Assembly (NCBI RefSeq): GCF_000981385.1
Contig: NZ_LATZ01000006.1
Location: 62,001 to 126,000 of the forward strand
Direction of reading: 5' to 3'
DNA: 64,000 bases
Source of the DNA: Bacillus sp. SA1-12
Lineage (GTDB): Bacteria > Bacillota > Bacilli > Bacillales > Bacillaceae
Shown here in pieces: positions 19,271-28,620 of the stretch. Every line of letters begins with the position of its first letter. Within the stretch, counting starts at the first letter, position 1. A model generated the notes under the pieces. It was not told the origin of the DNA. It did not search any database and saw only the letters and a program-made list of their open reading frames with translations. The translations under genes were made by a program, and so were the position numbers.

Positions 19271-20389
19271 ATGATTAATAAACAACGCTTGCTTGATGAA
19301 TTTTTAGAGCTTGTGCAAATTGATTCAGAAACGAAGTTTGAAGCAGAGATTGCAAAAGTACTGAAGGAAAAGTTTACTGCATTAGGCTTAGATGTAGTTG
19401 AAGATGATACGACTGGAGTAACAGGCCATGGGGCAGGCAACTTAGTATGTACTTTAGCAGCAACAAAAGACAATGTAGATACCATCTACTTTACCTCACA
19501 TATGGATACAGTTGTACCGGGAAAAGGAATCAAGCCTAGTATTAAAGATGGTTATGTAATAACTGATGGTACAACTATTTTAGGTGCCGATGATAAAGCA
19601 GGGTTAGCCGCAATGCTCGAAGCGATAAAGGCATTAAAGGAACAAAACATTCCGCACGGTAAAATTGAATTTGTCATAACGGCTGGTGAAGAATCAGGCT
19701 TGGTTGGAGCAAAGGCTCTTGACCCTGCGTTAATGACAGCGAAATATGGCTATGCCCTAGATAGTGATGGAAAAGTCGGTACAATTATTGTTGCTGCACC
19801 TACTCAGGCAAAGGTGAAAGCAACGATTTACGGTAAAACAGCACATGCAGGAGTTGCCCCGGAAAAAGGAGTGTCCGCTATTACAATTGCAGCAAAAGCT
19901 ATTGCCAAAATGCCATTAGGCAGAATTGACCATGAAACAACAGCGAATATTGGCCGGTTTGAAGGTGGAACTCAAACAAATATCGTGTGTGACCTGGTAC
20001 ATATTCTTGCGGAAGCCCGTTCATTAGTTCCTGACAAAATGGAAGCACAAGTAAAAATAATGAAGGATTCCTTTGAAGAAGTAGCTAACGAAATGGGTGG
20101 ACGTGCAGAAGTCGAAATTGAAGTCATGTATCCTGGTTTTAAATTTGGTGATGGGGATCATGTGGTTGAGGTAGCCAAACGTGCAGCAGCTCGTATTGGA
20201 CGTGAAAGCGAACTTCAAACAAGCGGTGGCGGAAGTGATGCCAATGTCATCGCAGGAAATGGCGTTCCTACAGTAAACCTTGCGGTGGGTTATGAAGAAA
20301 TCCATACGACAAATGAAAAAATGCCGATTGGAGAGTTGGAAAAAACAGCTGAACTTGTTTTAGCTATCATTCAAGAGGTAGCAGAATAA
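19271..20389 (+). CDS. yqjE: M20 family metallopeptidase, peptidase T-like (YqjE type)
   Basis: Dizinc aminoacylase/peptidase-fold enzyme of 372 residues. The metal ligands appear in order: SHMDTV (His, Asp), TTILGADDKAGLAAML (bridging Asp), TAGEESGLVG (catalytic Glu plus ligand), DSDG, and the C-terminal HTTNE. A dimerisation insert lies in the middle (KTAHAGVAPEKG). AGGAGG precedes ATG 19271, which is 14 bases after yqjD, so it may share that transcript, as in B. subtilis yqjCDE. Substrate (tripeptide or acyl-amino acid) is not known. Confidence 0.87.
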   Translation: MINKQRLLDEFLELVQIDSETKFEAEIAKVLKEKFTALGLDVVEDDTTGVTGHGAGNLVCTLAATKDNVDTIYFTSHMDTVVPGKGIKPSIKDGYVITDGTTILGADDKAGLAAMLEAIKALKEQNIPHGKIEFVITAGEESGLVGAKALDPALMTAKYGYALDSDGKVGTIIVAAPTQAKVKATIYGKTAHAGVAPEKGVSAITIAAKAIAKMPLGRIDHETTANIGRFEGGTQTNIVCDLVHILAEARSLVPDKMEAQVKIMKDSFEEVANEMGGRAEVEIEVMYPGFKFGDGDHVVEVAKRAAARIGRESELQTSGGGSDANVIAGNGVPTVNLAVGYEEIHTTNEKMPIGELEKTAELVLAIIQEVAE

Positions 20390-20395
20390 ATGAAA

Positions 20396-20425
20396 AAAGA
20401 ACGCTTTTTGCGTTCTTTTTTTTTT
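20396..20425 (+). terminator. Rho-independent terminator after yqjE
   Basis: Perfect 9-bp stem 20396-20404 / 20410-20418 with a T5 loop and a long T-run. Confidence 0.93.
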
Positions 20426-20556
20426 GCTCTTAAAGCCTGACAAGATTATCTAAATATGAATTGTTCCTCCATTTTTCAAGATTATTACCACCTATATTTT
20501 TTTGATTACATAGGAAAATAAAAAGGTACCTAATCTATGTCAAGGAGGGGTTTCAA

Positions 20557-21543
20557 TTGATAAAAAAGAAACTAAGTATGTTTGTAACAGGTGCACTTGT
20601 TGCAGGGCTTGTAGCATGTAATAATAACGAGGCAATGGATCCGAATGATGATAATAAACAAATAGATGTTGCTGAAAACGTCAATTATAATGGAAGAGAT
20701 AATGTCCCTTTCATACGTGATGTTAATGACGATAATGAGTTTAGAGGCCCATGGGATCGCAATAATGGGGATCAAAATCGTACTCGAAATCGCAATGATA
20801 AGCAAGACGGCATGGAAATTTCCAGTACGAAAACAGATATCGATAGTAACAAATACCCGCATACAAAAGCGATAACGGTTCAAGATGCAAAGTTTAAGTT
20901 TGTCCAAGCAAACAATCAAGAAGACGCACAACGACAAGTTCAAGATTATATTCAACAGTTTAGACAGCAAGCAGAGCAAAGAGCTCGTCAATTCGCCCAA
21001 CAAGGACAACAACAGCGTCCACAACAACAAAACCAAGCACAAGCACCGCAGCAACAACAAAGAGAACAACAGCAGGCACCGGCACCACAACAGCAGGCAC
21101 CGGCACCACAACAGCAGCAAGCAAATCAAGAGCAAAAGCCTGAAACACAACAGCCTGCTCAAGGGATAAGCCAAGCTGCTCAACAAGTTATCGATCTTAC
21201 AAATGCAGAAAGACAAAAAAATGGTTTACCACCACTAAAAGGTGATACACAGTTAAGCGGCGTAGCCCAAAAGAAATCAGAGGATATGAGACAAAACAAT
21301 TATTTCTCACATACAAGCCCAACTTATGGTTCACCTTTCGATATGATGAGGGATTTTGGTGTAACCTATAAAACGGCTGGTGAAAATATTGCACAAGGAC
21401 AGCAAACACCACAACAAGTTGTCCAAGCATGGATGAATAGCGAAGGTCACCGTAAAAATATTTTAAGCAGAGATTTTACTCATATCGGCGTTGGCTATGA
21501 TGCCAATGGACATCACTGGACACAAATGTTTATAGGAAAATAA
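20557..21543 (+). CDS. CAP/SCP-domain lipoprotein with Gln/Pro-rich linker
   Basis: Secreted, membrane-anchored protein of 328 residues. TTG 20557 lies 6 bases after AAGGAGGGG. Signal peptide with lipobox LVAC (Cys21). Residues 22-110 are Asn/Asp/Arg-rich, followed by a glutamine-, alanine- and proline-rich low-complexity linker (about 125-200), part of which is a 21-bp tandem repeat (21066-21117, 2.4 units). The C-terminal CAP domain (about 205-328) contains LTNAERQKNGLPPL, YFSHTSPTYGSPFDMM, AGENIAQG and WMNSEGHRKNILS, typical of YkwD-like bacterial CAP proteins. The enzymatic role of these domains is unknown. Confidence 0.85.
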   Translation: MIKKKLSMFVTGALVAGLVACNNNEAMDPNDDNKQIDVAENVNYNGRDNVPFIRDVNDDNEFRGPWDRNNGDQNRTRNRNDKQDGMEISSTKTDIDSNKYPHTKAITVQDAKFKFVQANNQEDAQRQVQDYIQQFRQQAEQRARQFAQQGQQQRPQQQNQAQAPQQQQREQQQAPAPQQQAPAPQQQQANQEQKPETQQPAQGISQAAQQVIDLTNAERQKNGLPPLKGDTQLSGVAQKKSEDMRQNNYFSHTSPTYGSPFDMMRDFGVTYKTAGENIAQGQQTPQQVVQAWMNSEGHRKNILSRDFTHIGVGYDANGHHWTQMFIGK

Positions 21544-21565
21544 TGATGATTTACTTGTAAGATTT

Positions 21566-21710
21566 CATCAGAGGGGGTTCCCATCCTCTCTGATGGTTGA
21601 ACTAAATAGGCAGCTTCTGCCTTATGTCCAACCATACTCCGTGAGATCTTTACGGCATTTTTCCCCTCTTAACTTCTTTGAATAGATTCTTGAAGAAGGG
21701 GATTACTCCC
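21566..21710. other. Non-coding structured region of unknown function
   Basis: The 382-base gap 21544-21925 has no gene. It carries consecutive dyads: 21566-21573/21588-21595 (8 bp), 21593-21599/21629-21635 (7 bp) enclosing AGGCAG/CTGCCT (21608-21613/21617-21622), CCGT/ACGG (21639-21642/21652-21655), CTTCTT/GAAGAAG and GGGG-ATTA-CTCCCC near 21698. The second dyad forms a compact nested stem. No T-run follows. It could be a structured RNA or the eroded end of a mobile element; a related hairpin is at 35744-35799. Confidence 0.4.
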
Positions 21711-21925
21711 CATTAAGCTGATAAAAATGGACCCCTTGTATATATGTGGATTGTTCCTTATTTTTTGTTCTTTTTTGGTTAAAGTGAAACATTTATAAGG
21801 ATGGCCTCGTCAAATAAACAGAACGCTTTTTTCTTAGGTGGAATATGCTGAATTCTGTATATTTTTTCTAATTGAAATGTTATTCTTATATCGATACATA
21901 GCATGATGGCTCTCGATAAAAATTT

Positions 21926-23110
21926 ATGATTACGGTGATTGATTTGTCCACACAAAAAAAATATAGGTATTTTGATGCTTCATTAGTGTTTTTCTTATTT
22001 TTATTAATGATTTCTAGCTGTGTCACCATTTTTAGTGCCCAAAAGTATGCACAGTATGATGAAAATTTTATGGCCAAGCAAATTATTTGGTTTATCCTAG
22101 GAATACTAGTGGCTTTGGTGATTTTTTTATTTGATTTTGAACAAATTAGTAAGGTAACTCCTTTTTTTTACGGGGCAGGAATTGCGTTATTAATCGGAAT
22201 TTTAGTAGCACCTGAATCAATTGCACCTTATCGGAACGGAGCAAAATCATGGTTTATTGTCCCTGGATTAGGATCCATTCAGCCCTCTGAATATATGAAA
22301 ATCTTTTTAATTATGATGTTGGCCAATATAACAAAAAACCACTATGAAAAATCATCGATCCGTTCGTTTAAACAAGATTTATGGCTGCTAGCAAAAATAG
22401 CTGCTGTTTCACTAACACCCATTATGTTAGTTCTTTTGCAAAATGACTTTGGCTCCTCGCTAGTTATGCTGGTCATCACGATCGCTATTACTTTTTTGTC
22501 AGGTGTCAATTGGCGAATAATGGCCGTCCTACTTGTACTGGTGCTTACTGCAGTAAGTACACTTGTGTTCGTATTTATCTACGATCCTGATCTTTTATTA
22601 ACGATCTTTGGTACATATCAATTAAACAGAATCTATTCTTGGTTAGATCCTTTCCAACATGCAGAGGGAATCGGGTATCAGCTTAAGCAATCCCTTTTAG
22701 CGATTGGATCTGGGATGGTTGATGGAAAAGGTTTTCATAACAGCAATGTTTATACACCCGAAGCCCACTCTGATTTTATTTTTACCATTGTGGCCGAAGA
22801 GTTCGGATTTATAGGAGCTTCATTTGTTGTAATTCTATATTTTTTAATAATCTATCGCATGCTGGGAGTCGGCATGTATGTTAGAAATAGTTTGTTTGAA
22901 TTTTATATTTGTATTGGGATGGTTGCACTCTTTACATTTCACTCCTTTCAGAATATTGGAATGGTGTCCGGTTTACTGCCAATAACAGGAATCCCCCTCC
23001 TTTTAATGAGTTACGGAGGAAGCTCTGTTTTGGCAAGTATGATTGGTATAGGCCTGGTCTTAAATATTTCTTTAAAGAAAAGGGATTATCTGTTTTCAAA
23101 CGATGATTAA
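21926..23110 (+). CDS. SEDS family protein (RodA/FtsW/SpoVE type)
   Basis: Polytopic membrane protein, 394 residues, about ten helices, of the shape-elongation-division-sporulation family of peptidoglycan glycosyltransferases. Family landmarks are GLGSIQPSEYMKI, LLQNDFGSSLVML (catalytic Asp region), IYSWLDPFQHAEGIGYQLKQSLLAIGSG, SDFIFTIVAEEFGFIGA and GLLPITGIPLLLMSYGGSS. It stands alone without a class B PBP partner, so which one (rodA, ftsW, spoVE or an extra paralogue) cannot be decided. ATG 21926 has no good ribosome binding site; a TTG around 21944 is an alternative. It is not at this place in B. subtilis. Confidence 0.85.
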   Translation: MITVIDLSTQKKYRYFDASLVFFLFLLMISSCVTIFSAQKYAQYDENFMAKQIIWFILGILVALVIFLFDFEQISKVTPFFYGAGIALLIGILVAPESIAPYRNGAKSWFIVPGLGSIQPSEYMKIFLIMMLANITKNHYEKSSIRSFKQDLWLLAKIAAVSLTPIMLVLLQNDFGSSLVMLVITIAITFLSGVNWRIMAVLLVLVLTAVSTLVFVFIYDPDLLLTIFGTYQLNRIYSWLDPFQHAEGIGYQLKQSLLAIGSGMVDGKGFHNSNVYTPEAHSDFIFTIVAEEFGFIGASFVVILYFLIIYRMLGVGMYVRNSLFEFYICIGMVALFTFHSFQNIGMVSGLLPITGIPLLLMSYGGSSVLASMIGIGLVLNISLKKRDYLFSNDD

Positions 23111-23118
23111 CGGCATAT

Positions 23119-23163
23119 AAAAAACACGAGAGCGCTCTTACAGAGAGCACCTTCGTGTTTTTT
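23119..23163. terminator. Bidirectional terminator
   Basis: Stem of 11 bp, 23119-23129 with 23153-23163, beginning with A6 and ending with T6, so it can stop transcription from the SEDS gene and from the convergent minus-strand gene. An inner GCTCT/AGAGC pairing extends it. Confidence 0.9.
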
Positions 23164-23165
23164 CT

Positions 23166-24404
23166 TTACTTAAGGCCTTCTATGACTATTTCCTTAACAG
23201 GTAAGAAATCTTCACCAGTTTCTAAATAGTTTACGTTTACTTTATCCCCTTCTCTAAGGTAAATAGCCAAGGGCTCGTTTTCGGAAGATATAATATAGCT
23301 TTGCCGGTTATCTAATAGGAAAGAGATGATCGTGTAATCACCGGATTTTTCCTTATATACTCTTGCAACGATTCCAGTTACTTGCTTTTCCTCTGCATTA
23401 GAGGTTCCATCAACCGTACTTCCTCCTCTTTGCAGAGCGGTTTTATAATGCCTTAGTGCATCATTTGGAGTATTCCCGTACACTGAGATTTCCGGATTTG
23501 CTGCAGATACTATAAAGTAATTCTGCAGAAAACCATTTGAATCTAGAACTGGTGAGAGCCAGCTTGCCTCTCCATAAAAATTATAAAGAATTGGCATTTC
23601 TCCATGCCATTTCTTTTCAATGAATTTCTTTTCAATGATTTGCAATGCTCCCTGTGAGTCCATATACGATTCTTCAAGATTACCCGTATAATACGTTGCT
23701 TTACCCGTTCTTGAATTTGTTATAGAGTATCCCAACATTGAGTCTACGCCTTCTTTAGGACTTGTGAAATCTGTGAAATAATACATTTCCCCGCCTTCAT
23801 CAAAGATCGGACTGACATTTGCTTCAATGCCTTCATCAGAAGGTAGTTTTACATCTGTTTTACCGAATATACTATTCCAAAACCCATGTACATAGTTTCC
23901 AAAATAACTGTTTTGTAAACTAACAGCTTCTGGTGAAACAGCACCATCAATAAATTCTGGAATGTCTGATAATGAGTAGTCCTTTGTTACACCATTATTT
24001 GGATCAACCATGACAATCCCTTTCACTTCAAAACCATTTCGTGCGGTAATAAATTCGCCATACGAACGGATGTAATATGGTTTTCCTTCATCATCAACTT
24101 CCAACTGGACATCTCCATCAAAAATATGTTTTGGATACTGCATCCGAATATGCCGTTCAATTTTTTTATTAAAATACGAGGAGGGGGTGTAAACCATTTC
24201 TGACTTAATAAATTTCGGATTTGCTGAAGAGTCAGTTGCACTTAACGTAAAATAACCTGGTGTGTGATCACCGTTCCACCATTTAAAAAAACCAGAAAAT
24301 TCAACTGGTGCTATATATACATATTCCCCATTTATTTTTTGAATTTGCAAATTTCCAAGTTCATAATAGCTTGTATTTGGTACTTGGCCAAAGGCTTTTT
24401 TCAT
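23166..24404 (-). CDS. C-terminal part of a frameshift-split membrane-anchored protein of unknown function
   Basis: 412 codons from MKKAFGQVPNTSYYELG. The sequence has extended beta-rich segments, no further membrane helix, and a C-terminal module (about 340-412) resembling a small OB-like beta domain. It overlaps the upstream 146-codon frame by four bases (ATGA), which looks like coupling. Reading upstream of the ATG in the same frame gives PHFARNK, a plausible continuation of the other frame's ...KETPASVP, with two TGA stops just beyond. The simplest reading is a single gene of about 545 codons broken by a one-base loss in a C5 run (complement of the G run near 24424). Function not recognised. 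Confidence 0.7.
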   Translation of the reverse strand: MKKAFGQVPNTSYYELGNLQIQKINGEYVYIAPVEFSGFFKWWNGDHTPGYFTLSATDSSANPKFIKSEMVYTPSSYFNKKIERHIRMQYPKHIFDGDVQLEVDDEGKPYYIRSYGEFITARNGFEVKGIVMVDPNNGVTKDYSLSDIPEFIDGAVSPEAVSLQNSYFGNYVHGFWNSIFGKTDVKLPSDEGIEANVSPIFDEGGEMYYFTDFTSPKEGVDSMLGYSITNSRTGKATYYTGNLEESYMDSQGALQIIEKKFIEKKWHGEMPILYNFYGEASWLSPVLDSNGFLQNYFIVSAANPEISVYGNTPNDALRHYKTALQRGGSTVDGTSNAEEKQVTGIVARVYKEKSGDYTIISFLLDNRQSYIISSENEPLAIYLREGDKVNVNYLETGEDFLPVKEIVIEGLK

Positions 24405-24841
24405 TTTATTACGGGCAAAATGAGGGGGACACTTGCCGGTGTTTCCTTCTCATCAAATGCTTCAATTTCCACTTTTTCTTCCATTTTTGCAAGTTGATAT
24501 TTTTCATTTGCATTAAATATTCCCGCTGTAAGGAAATAAATTCCGATGAATAGGCTTCCTGCAAAGAGGATTCCCTTTATTACCCTTTCTTTTCCTGTGG
24601 CAAATAGTGAACCTGCTGCAGTACTAATGATGGCAAGCAGCCATAATGATGAGGGATTTCGGTCAAGATTTGTAAAATAATAAAAGATAAAAACAGCAGG
24701 TATGGTTATGATCAATAGGACAGCCAATGCCCCTGTTGTCAATTTCTTATCCTCTTTCTTACTATGCGTTTTAAAAAATGGAATAAGAACAATTGTGGCC
24801 GCTAAGCCTACGATGAGTGAAAATAAAAAGATGTTTCCCAT
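24401..24841 (-). CDS. N-terminal membrane part of the same split gene
   Basis: 146 codons. Four hydrophobic segments (residues about 1-20, 37-56, 65-82 and 88-110) are followed by a charged helix NEKYQLAKMEEKVEIEAFDEKETPASVP. The last residues LILPVIK look out of frame: shifting by one base restores PHFARNKMKKAFG, joining it to the downstream frame. AAAGGAG lies 7 bases before the ATG. The intact protein would have membrane helices at the N terminus and a large domain after them. Function not recognised. Confidence 0.7.
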   Translation of the reverse strand: MGNIFLFSLIVGLAATIVLIPFFKTHSKKEDKKLTTGALAVLLIITIPAVFIFYYFTNLDRNPSSLWLLAIISTAAGSLFATGKERVIKGILFAGSLFIGIYFLTAGIFNANEKYQLAKMEEKVEIEAFDEKETPASVPLILPVIK

Positions 24842-25040
24842 GGACGACTCCTTTCAAAATGGCCTAAGATAAAATAGGTTCTGATTATTCATACGTTTAT
24901 CAAGGAGAAAAAGTTTCAAGTGAAGAAAAGCAGATTTACGGTCAGGGCAATGAGAGATATTTTCTTTCCCTCTTTTTTAGAACATAGTATGATAGTCATA
25001 GAAAACAGAGGATACGCGGAACAAGTGGGAGGAGCTTGTG

Positions 25041-25517
25041 ATGGATATTTTGAAAGTAGTAGTTTTTCGTGCTGGTTATGAAGAATATGGGTTGCCGATC
25101 GAACATGTTATTTCAATTGAAAAGCCGGAACATATTCATTTTATTCCTAATATGCCATCTTATATGACAGGAGTCGTAAAGTTTAGAGGAGAATTTATTC
25201 CTGTTCTGGACATCACTCGCATTTTTTATCAAGAAGATACGGCTATAGATGAGCAAGTTAAACTTCTTGTTGTACAGGCTAAAGAGATGTCTGCGGCATT
25301 CATTGTAAAAGAAGCAAGGGAAATAATAAATATCCTGGAAAATGCATTAAAACAAATTTCTAAAGGAGCGTTTGTGTTAACAAAATACTTTACAAGTGTT
25401 GCTAGTTTTGATGATCGCTTGATCTTAATGATCGATTCGGATCTATTCCTTTCTAGTCTTGAAGGAATTGCCCCTGTAAAAGAGGGATTATTAACCGGGC
25501 TGTCTCAAAAGGTCTGA
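25041..25517 (+). CDS. Stand-alone CheW-like protein
   Basis: A 158-residue CheW domain: residues 5-140 contain FRAGYEEYGLPIEHVISIEKPEHIHFIPNMP split across the first strands, then MTGVVKFRGEFIPVLDI, the usual receptor/kinase adaptor signature. GGGAGGAG at 25028 suits ATG 25041 better than GTG 25038. No chemotaxis gene is next to it, so it may be an auxiliary coupling protein. Its last codons (LSQKV) are written in the sequence of a GGCTGTCTCAAAAG-type palindrome, suggesting that the repeat has replaced the original C terminus. Confidence 0.85.
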   Translation: MDILKVVVFRAGYEEYGLPIEHVISIEKPEHIHFIPNMPSYMTGVVKFRGEFIPVLDITRIFYQEDTAIDEQVKLLVVQAKEMSAAFIVKEAREIINILENALKQISKGAFVLTKYFTSVASFDDRLILMIDSDLFLSSLEGIAPVKEGLLTGLSQKV

Positions 25518-25564
25518 CTCCTTACTGACACATGAATAAGCTGGGCCACAGCCTCTTTTGTTTT
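25497..25564. repeat. Palindromic element overlapping the cheW-like stop
   Basis: GGGCTGT (25497-25503) pairs with ACAGCCT (25548-25554), followed by CTTTTGTTTTAT. It begins inside the coding sequence and acts as a probable terminator. It is the same family as 7197, 16761 and 62316. The rest of the gap to 25754 shows nothing more than an AT-rich promoter-like TAAAAT near 25716. Confidence 0.55.
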
Positions 25565-25754
25565 ATGGTAAGAAAGGGTAAAAATTTTACATCATCATTA
25601 TCAGTCTGGATTCAGCTTCTTGCCATATGCTGTTGAAGGAGCTTGCGCTTTACTTATCAGACATTCTTTTTTACATATAACGTTATAGCAGCAACATTTT
25701 TTCGCGAATCATGGTAAAATGATGCTAACAATTTTAGTGAAGTGGTGAAGGAAG

Positions 25755-26990
25755 ATGGAGCGTTCTGGAAGCGGACGAATTATTCTTCATGTAGATATGA
25801 ATAGCTTTTATGCATCGGTTGAAATATCATATGATCCAACCCTTAAAGGGAAGCCGCTTGCGATTGCGGGTAATGTTGAGGAGAGAAAAGGGATTATTGT
25901 TACATGTAGCTATGAAGCTCGTGCAAAAGGGATTAAAACAACGATGCCGCTTTGGCAAGCCCGAAAATTATGTCCGGAATTAATTGTGAAAAAACCTAAT
26001 TTTGAGCGATATCGGAAGGCATCACGTGCCATGTTTAATGTGCTTCGGGAATATACTGACCTTGTTGAACCGGTATCCATTGATGAAGGGTATATGGATA
26101 TTACACGCTATATGAATACTAATCCGCTAGAAATACCGAAAATCATTCAGGAACGTCTATTGGAAGAGCTGTTACTCCCTTGCAGTATAGGGGTGGCTCC
26201 AAATAAATTTTTAGCTAAGATGGCTTCTAATATGAAAAAACCTCTAGGGATTACTATTTTGCGAAAACGTGAACTTCCAGAAAAACTTTGGCCATTGCCG
26301 GTTGCCCAAATGCATGGCGTGGGAGAAAAGACGGCAGAAAAGCTGAACACGATCGGTATTAAAACGATACATGATTTAGCAAATGGGGACAACGTTCAGC
26401 TAAAAACATTACTTGGAATAAATGGTGAACGATTAAAGAAACGTGCAAATGGAATTGACAATCGTCCCGTTGACCCTGAATCCATTTATGAATTTAAAAG
26501 TATTGGCAATTCAACCACCCTTGCCAAAGATACAACAAATGAAAATGAAATTAGTGATGTATTAAAAAAACTTTCTCATTCTGTTATGGTAAGAATGAAG
26601 CGGAAGGAAGTACTCGCAACAAAAATTTTAATCACAATCCGTTATGGAAATTTAAAAACAATTACTAGAAGCAGAAAATTAGCGAATCCTATAGGTGATG
26701 AAGAAGAGATCTACGAGTTAGCGAAACAGCTATTCTTTGCTCACTGGAATGAGGAACCAATTCGTTTATTAGGGATCACAGGACAAGAATTGGTTGAAAA
26801 AGACGATGCTGTTAAACAGTTAGATTTATTCTCATTTGAAAACGATGCAAAGGAGGAGCCATTGCTTTCTGTGATTGACAAAATAAATAAAAAATATGGA
26901 AATCAATTCATTAAACGTGGGATAAAAGGGACGCAGGAAGAGGATTTATCACCCGGTACAAGCTTCAATAAAGATTTTTTGAGAGATTAA
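25755..26990 (+). CDS. polYA: DNA polymerase IV, Y-family (PolYA/YqjH type)
   Basis: Error-prone translesion polymerase, 411 residues. Catalytic acidic residues are in HVDMNSFYASVE near the N terminus and SIDEGYMDIT near residue 107. Helix-hairpin-helix-like segment MHGVGEKTAEKLNTIG follows, then the little-finger domain. The C terminus has the sliding-clamp binding peptide QLDLFSF. ATG 25755 follows GAAGGAAG. No convincing LexA box was seen upstream, in line with the constitutive B. subtilis yqjH. Confidence 0.93.
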   Translation: MERSGSGRIILHVDMNSFYASVEISYDPTLKGKPLAIAGNVEERKGIIVTCSYEARAKGIKTTMPLWQARKLCPELIVKKPNFERYRKASRAMFNVLREYTDLVEPVSIDEGYMDITRYMNTNPLEIPKIIQERLLEELLLPCSIGVAPNKFLAKMASNMKKPLGITILRKRELPEKLWPLPVAQMHGVGEKTAEKLNTIGIKTIHDLANGDNVQLKTLLGINGERLKKRANGIDNRPVDPESIYEFKSIGNSTTLAKDTTNENEISDVLKKLSHSVMVRMKRKEVLATKILITIRYGNLKTITRSRKLANPIGDEEEIYELAKQLFFAHWNEEPIRLLGITGQELVEKDDAVKQLDLFSFENDAKEEPLLSVIDKINKKYGNQFIKRGIKGTQEEDLSPGTSFNKDFLRD

Positions 26991-27151
26991 GCGATTACAT
27001 GAATGTTGTTACTTGAAATATAGTCAATACTTATGGTATTTTCAATTGTAGTCATAATAAATAATTCGAATTGTGTGTCAATTTCAAAAGGGGACAGGCA
27101 TATTTTGTCAGTACCTTTACATACTCTAAGGACAAGAAGGGACGTAAGCAA

Positions 27152-28564
27152 ATGTCGAAACAACAAATTGGTGTCATTGGTTTGGCTGTAATGGGAAAAA
27201 ACTTAGCGTTAAATATTGAAAGCCGAGGTTTTTCAGTAGCTGTTTTCAACCGTTCAGCAACAAAAACAGAAGAATTTCTAACTGAAGCAAAAGGTAAAAA
27301 TGTTGTTGGAACATACAGCATTGAAGAATTTGTTCAATCATTAGAAACTCCTCGTAAAATCCTCTTAATGGTTAAAGCTGGGACTGCAACAGATGCAACA
27401 ATTGAACAGCTTTTACCGCATCTTGATAAAGGTGACATTTTAATTGACGGCGGTAACACGTTATATACAGATACTCAACGTCGAAATAAGGAACTTGCAG
27501 AGAGTGGAATCCATTTCATAGGAACTGGGGTTTCAGGCGGTGAAGAAGGAGCATTAAAAGGACCTTCCATTATGCCTGGCGGTCAAAAAGAAGCATTTGA
27601 TCTTGTTCAGCCTATTCTAGAAGCTATTTCTGCAAAAGTTGATGGAGATCCATGCTGTACTTACATTGGTCCAGATGGAGCAGGACACTATGTAAAAATG
27701 GTTCATAACGGAATTGAATACGGCGATATGCAATTAATCTCAGAAGCCTATTTCTTATTGAAAAATGTATTAGGTCTATCAGCTGATGAATTACATGAAG
27801 TATTTGCTGAATGGAATAAAGGTGAGTTAGACAGCTATCTTATTGAAATCACTGCTGATATTTTCACTAAAAAAGACGATGAAACAGGTAAACCGCTTGT
27901 TGACGTTATTTTGGATACAGCTGGCCAAAAAGGTACAGGTAAATGGACAAGTAAGAGTGCGCTTGATTTAGGTGTGCCGCTTCCAATCATTACTGAATCT
28001 GTATTCGCACGCTTTATTTCTGCAATGAAAGATGAGCGTCAAAAAGCGAGCAAAATTCTTTCAGGACCTTCTGCAAAACAATATGAAGGAAACAAGGAAG
28101 AGCTTATTGAAGCAGTTCGTAAGGCATTATACATGAGCAAAATCTGCTCTTATGCTCAAGGTTTTGCTCAAATGAGAGCAGCTTCTGATGAATATAACTG
28201 GGATTTAAAATATGGTGATATCGCAATGATCTTCCGCGGCGGTTGTATTATTCGTGCGGCATTCCTGCAAAAAATCAAGGATGCATATGACCGTGATTCA
28301 GCGTTAGCTAACTTGTTATTAGATCCATATTTCAAAGAAATTGTTGAAGGTTACCAAGGAGCATTAAGACAAATTCTTGCTGTGGCAATCGAAAACGGAG
28401 TTCCAGTTCCATGCTTCTCTTCAGCACTTGCTTATTATGACAGCTACCGTTCTGAAACTTTACCAGCTAACTTGCTTCAAGCACAACGTGATTACTTCGG
28501 AGCTCACACATATCAACGTGTTGATAAAGAAGGTATTTTCCATACTGAATGGATTGAAAAATAA
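27152..28564 (+). CDS. gndA: 6-phosphogluconate dehydrogenase, decarboxylating
   Basis: NADP-dependent oxidation of 6-phosphogluconate to ribulose 5-phosphate in the pentose phosphate pathway. 470 residues from ATG 27152, with the nucleotide motif [14 protein letters not shown] at the N terminus, [13 protein letters not shown], the substrate loop [21 protein letters not shown] and [13 protein letters not shown] longer frame begins at 27071 but the extra residues do not fit the family; GAAGGGA lies before 27152. zwf, the preceding pathway enzyme, lies convergently 620 bases downstream. Confidence 0.95.
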   Translation: MSKQQIGVIGLAVMGKNLALNIESRGFSVAVFNRSATKTEEFLTEAKGKNVVGTYSIEEFVQSLETPRKILLMVKAGTATDATIEQLLPHLDKGDILIDGGNTLYTDTQRRNKELAESGIHFIGTGVSGGEEGALKGPSIMPGGQKEAFDLVQPILEAISAKVDGDPCCTYIGPDGAGHYVKMVHNGIEYGDMQLISEAYFLLKNVLGLSADELHEVFAEWNKGELDSYLIEITADIFTKKDDETGKPLVDVILDTAGQKGTGKWTSKSALDLGVPLPIITESVFARFISAMKDERQKASKILSGPSAKQYEGNKEELIEAVRKALYMSKICSYAQGFAQMRAASDEYNWDLKYGDIAMIFRGGCIIRAAFLQKIKDAYDRDSALANLLLDPYFKEIVEGYQGALRQILAVAIENGVPVPCFSSALAYYDSYRSETLPANLLQAQRDYFGAHTYQRVDKEGIFHTEWIEK

Positions 28565-28579
28565 TCTTTATCTCTATAA

Positions 28580-28615
28580 AAAGGACAAGCCCTTATTTAA
28601 AGGAGCTTGTCCTTT
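28580..28615 (+). terminator. Rho-independent terminator after gndA
   Basis: An 11-bp perfect stem 28580-28590 / 28605-28615 with an inner CCTT/AAGG pairing and a following TTTTATTTT. Confidence 0.93.
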
Positions 28616-28620
28616 TATTT

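Noticed and set aside
20572..21216. 214-codon minus-strand frame rich in Leu and Cys
   Set aside because: It is the complement of the Gln/Pro-rich linker of the CAP lipoprotein, a composition artefact.
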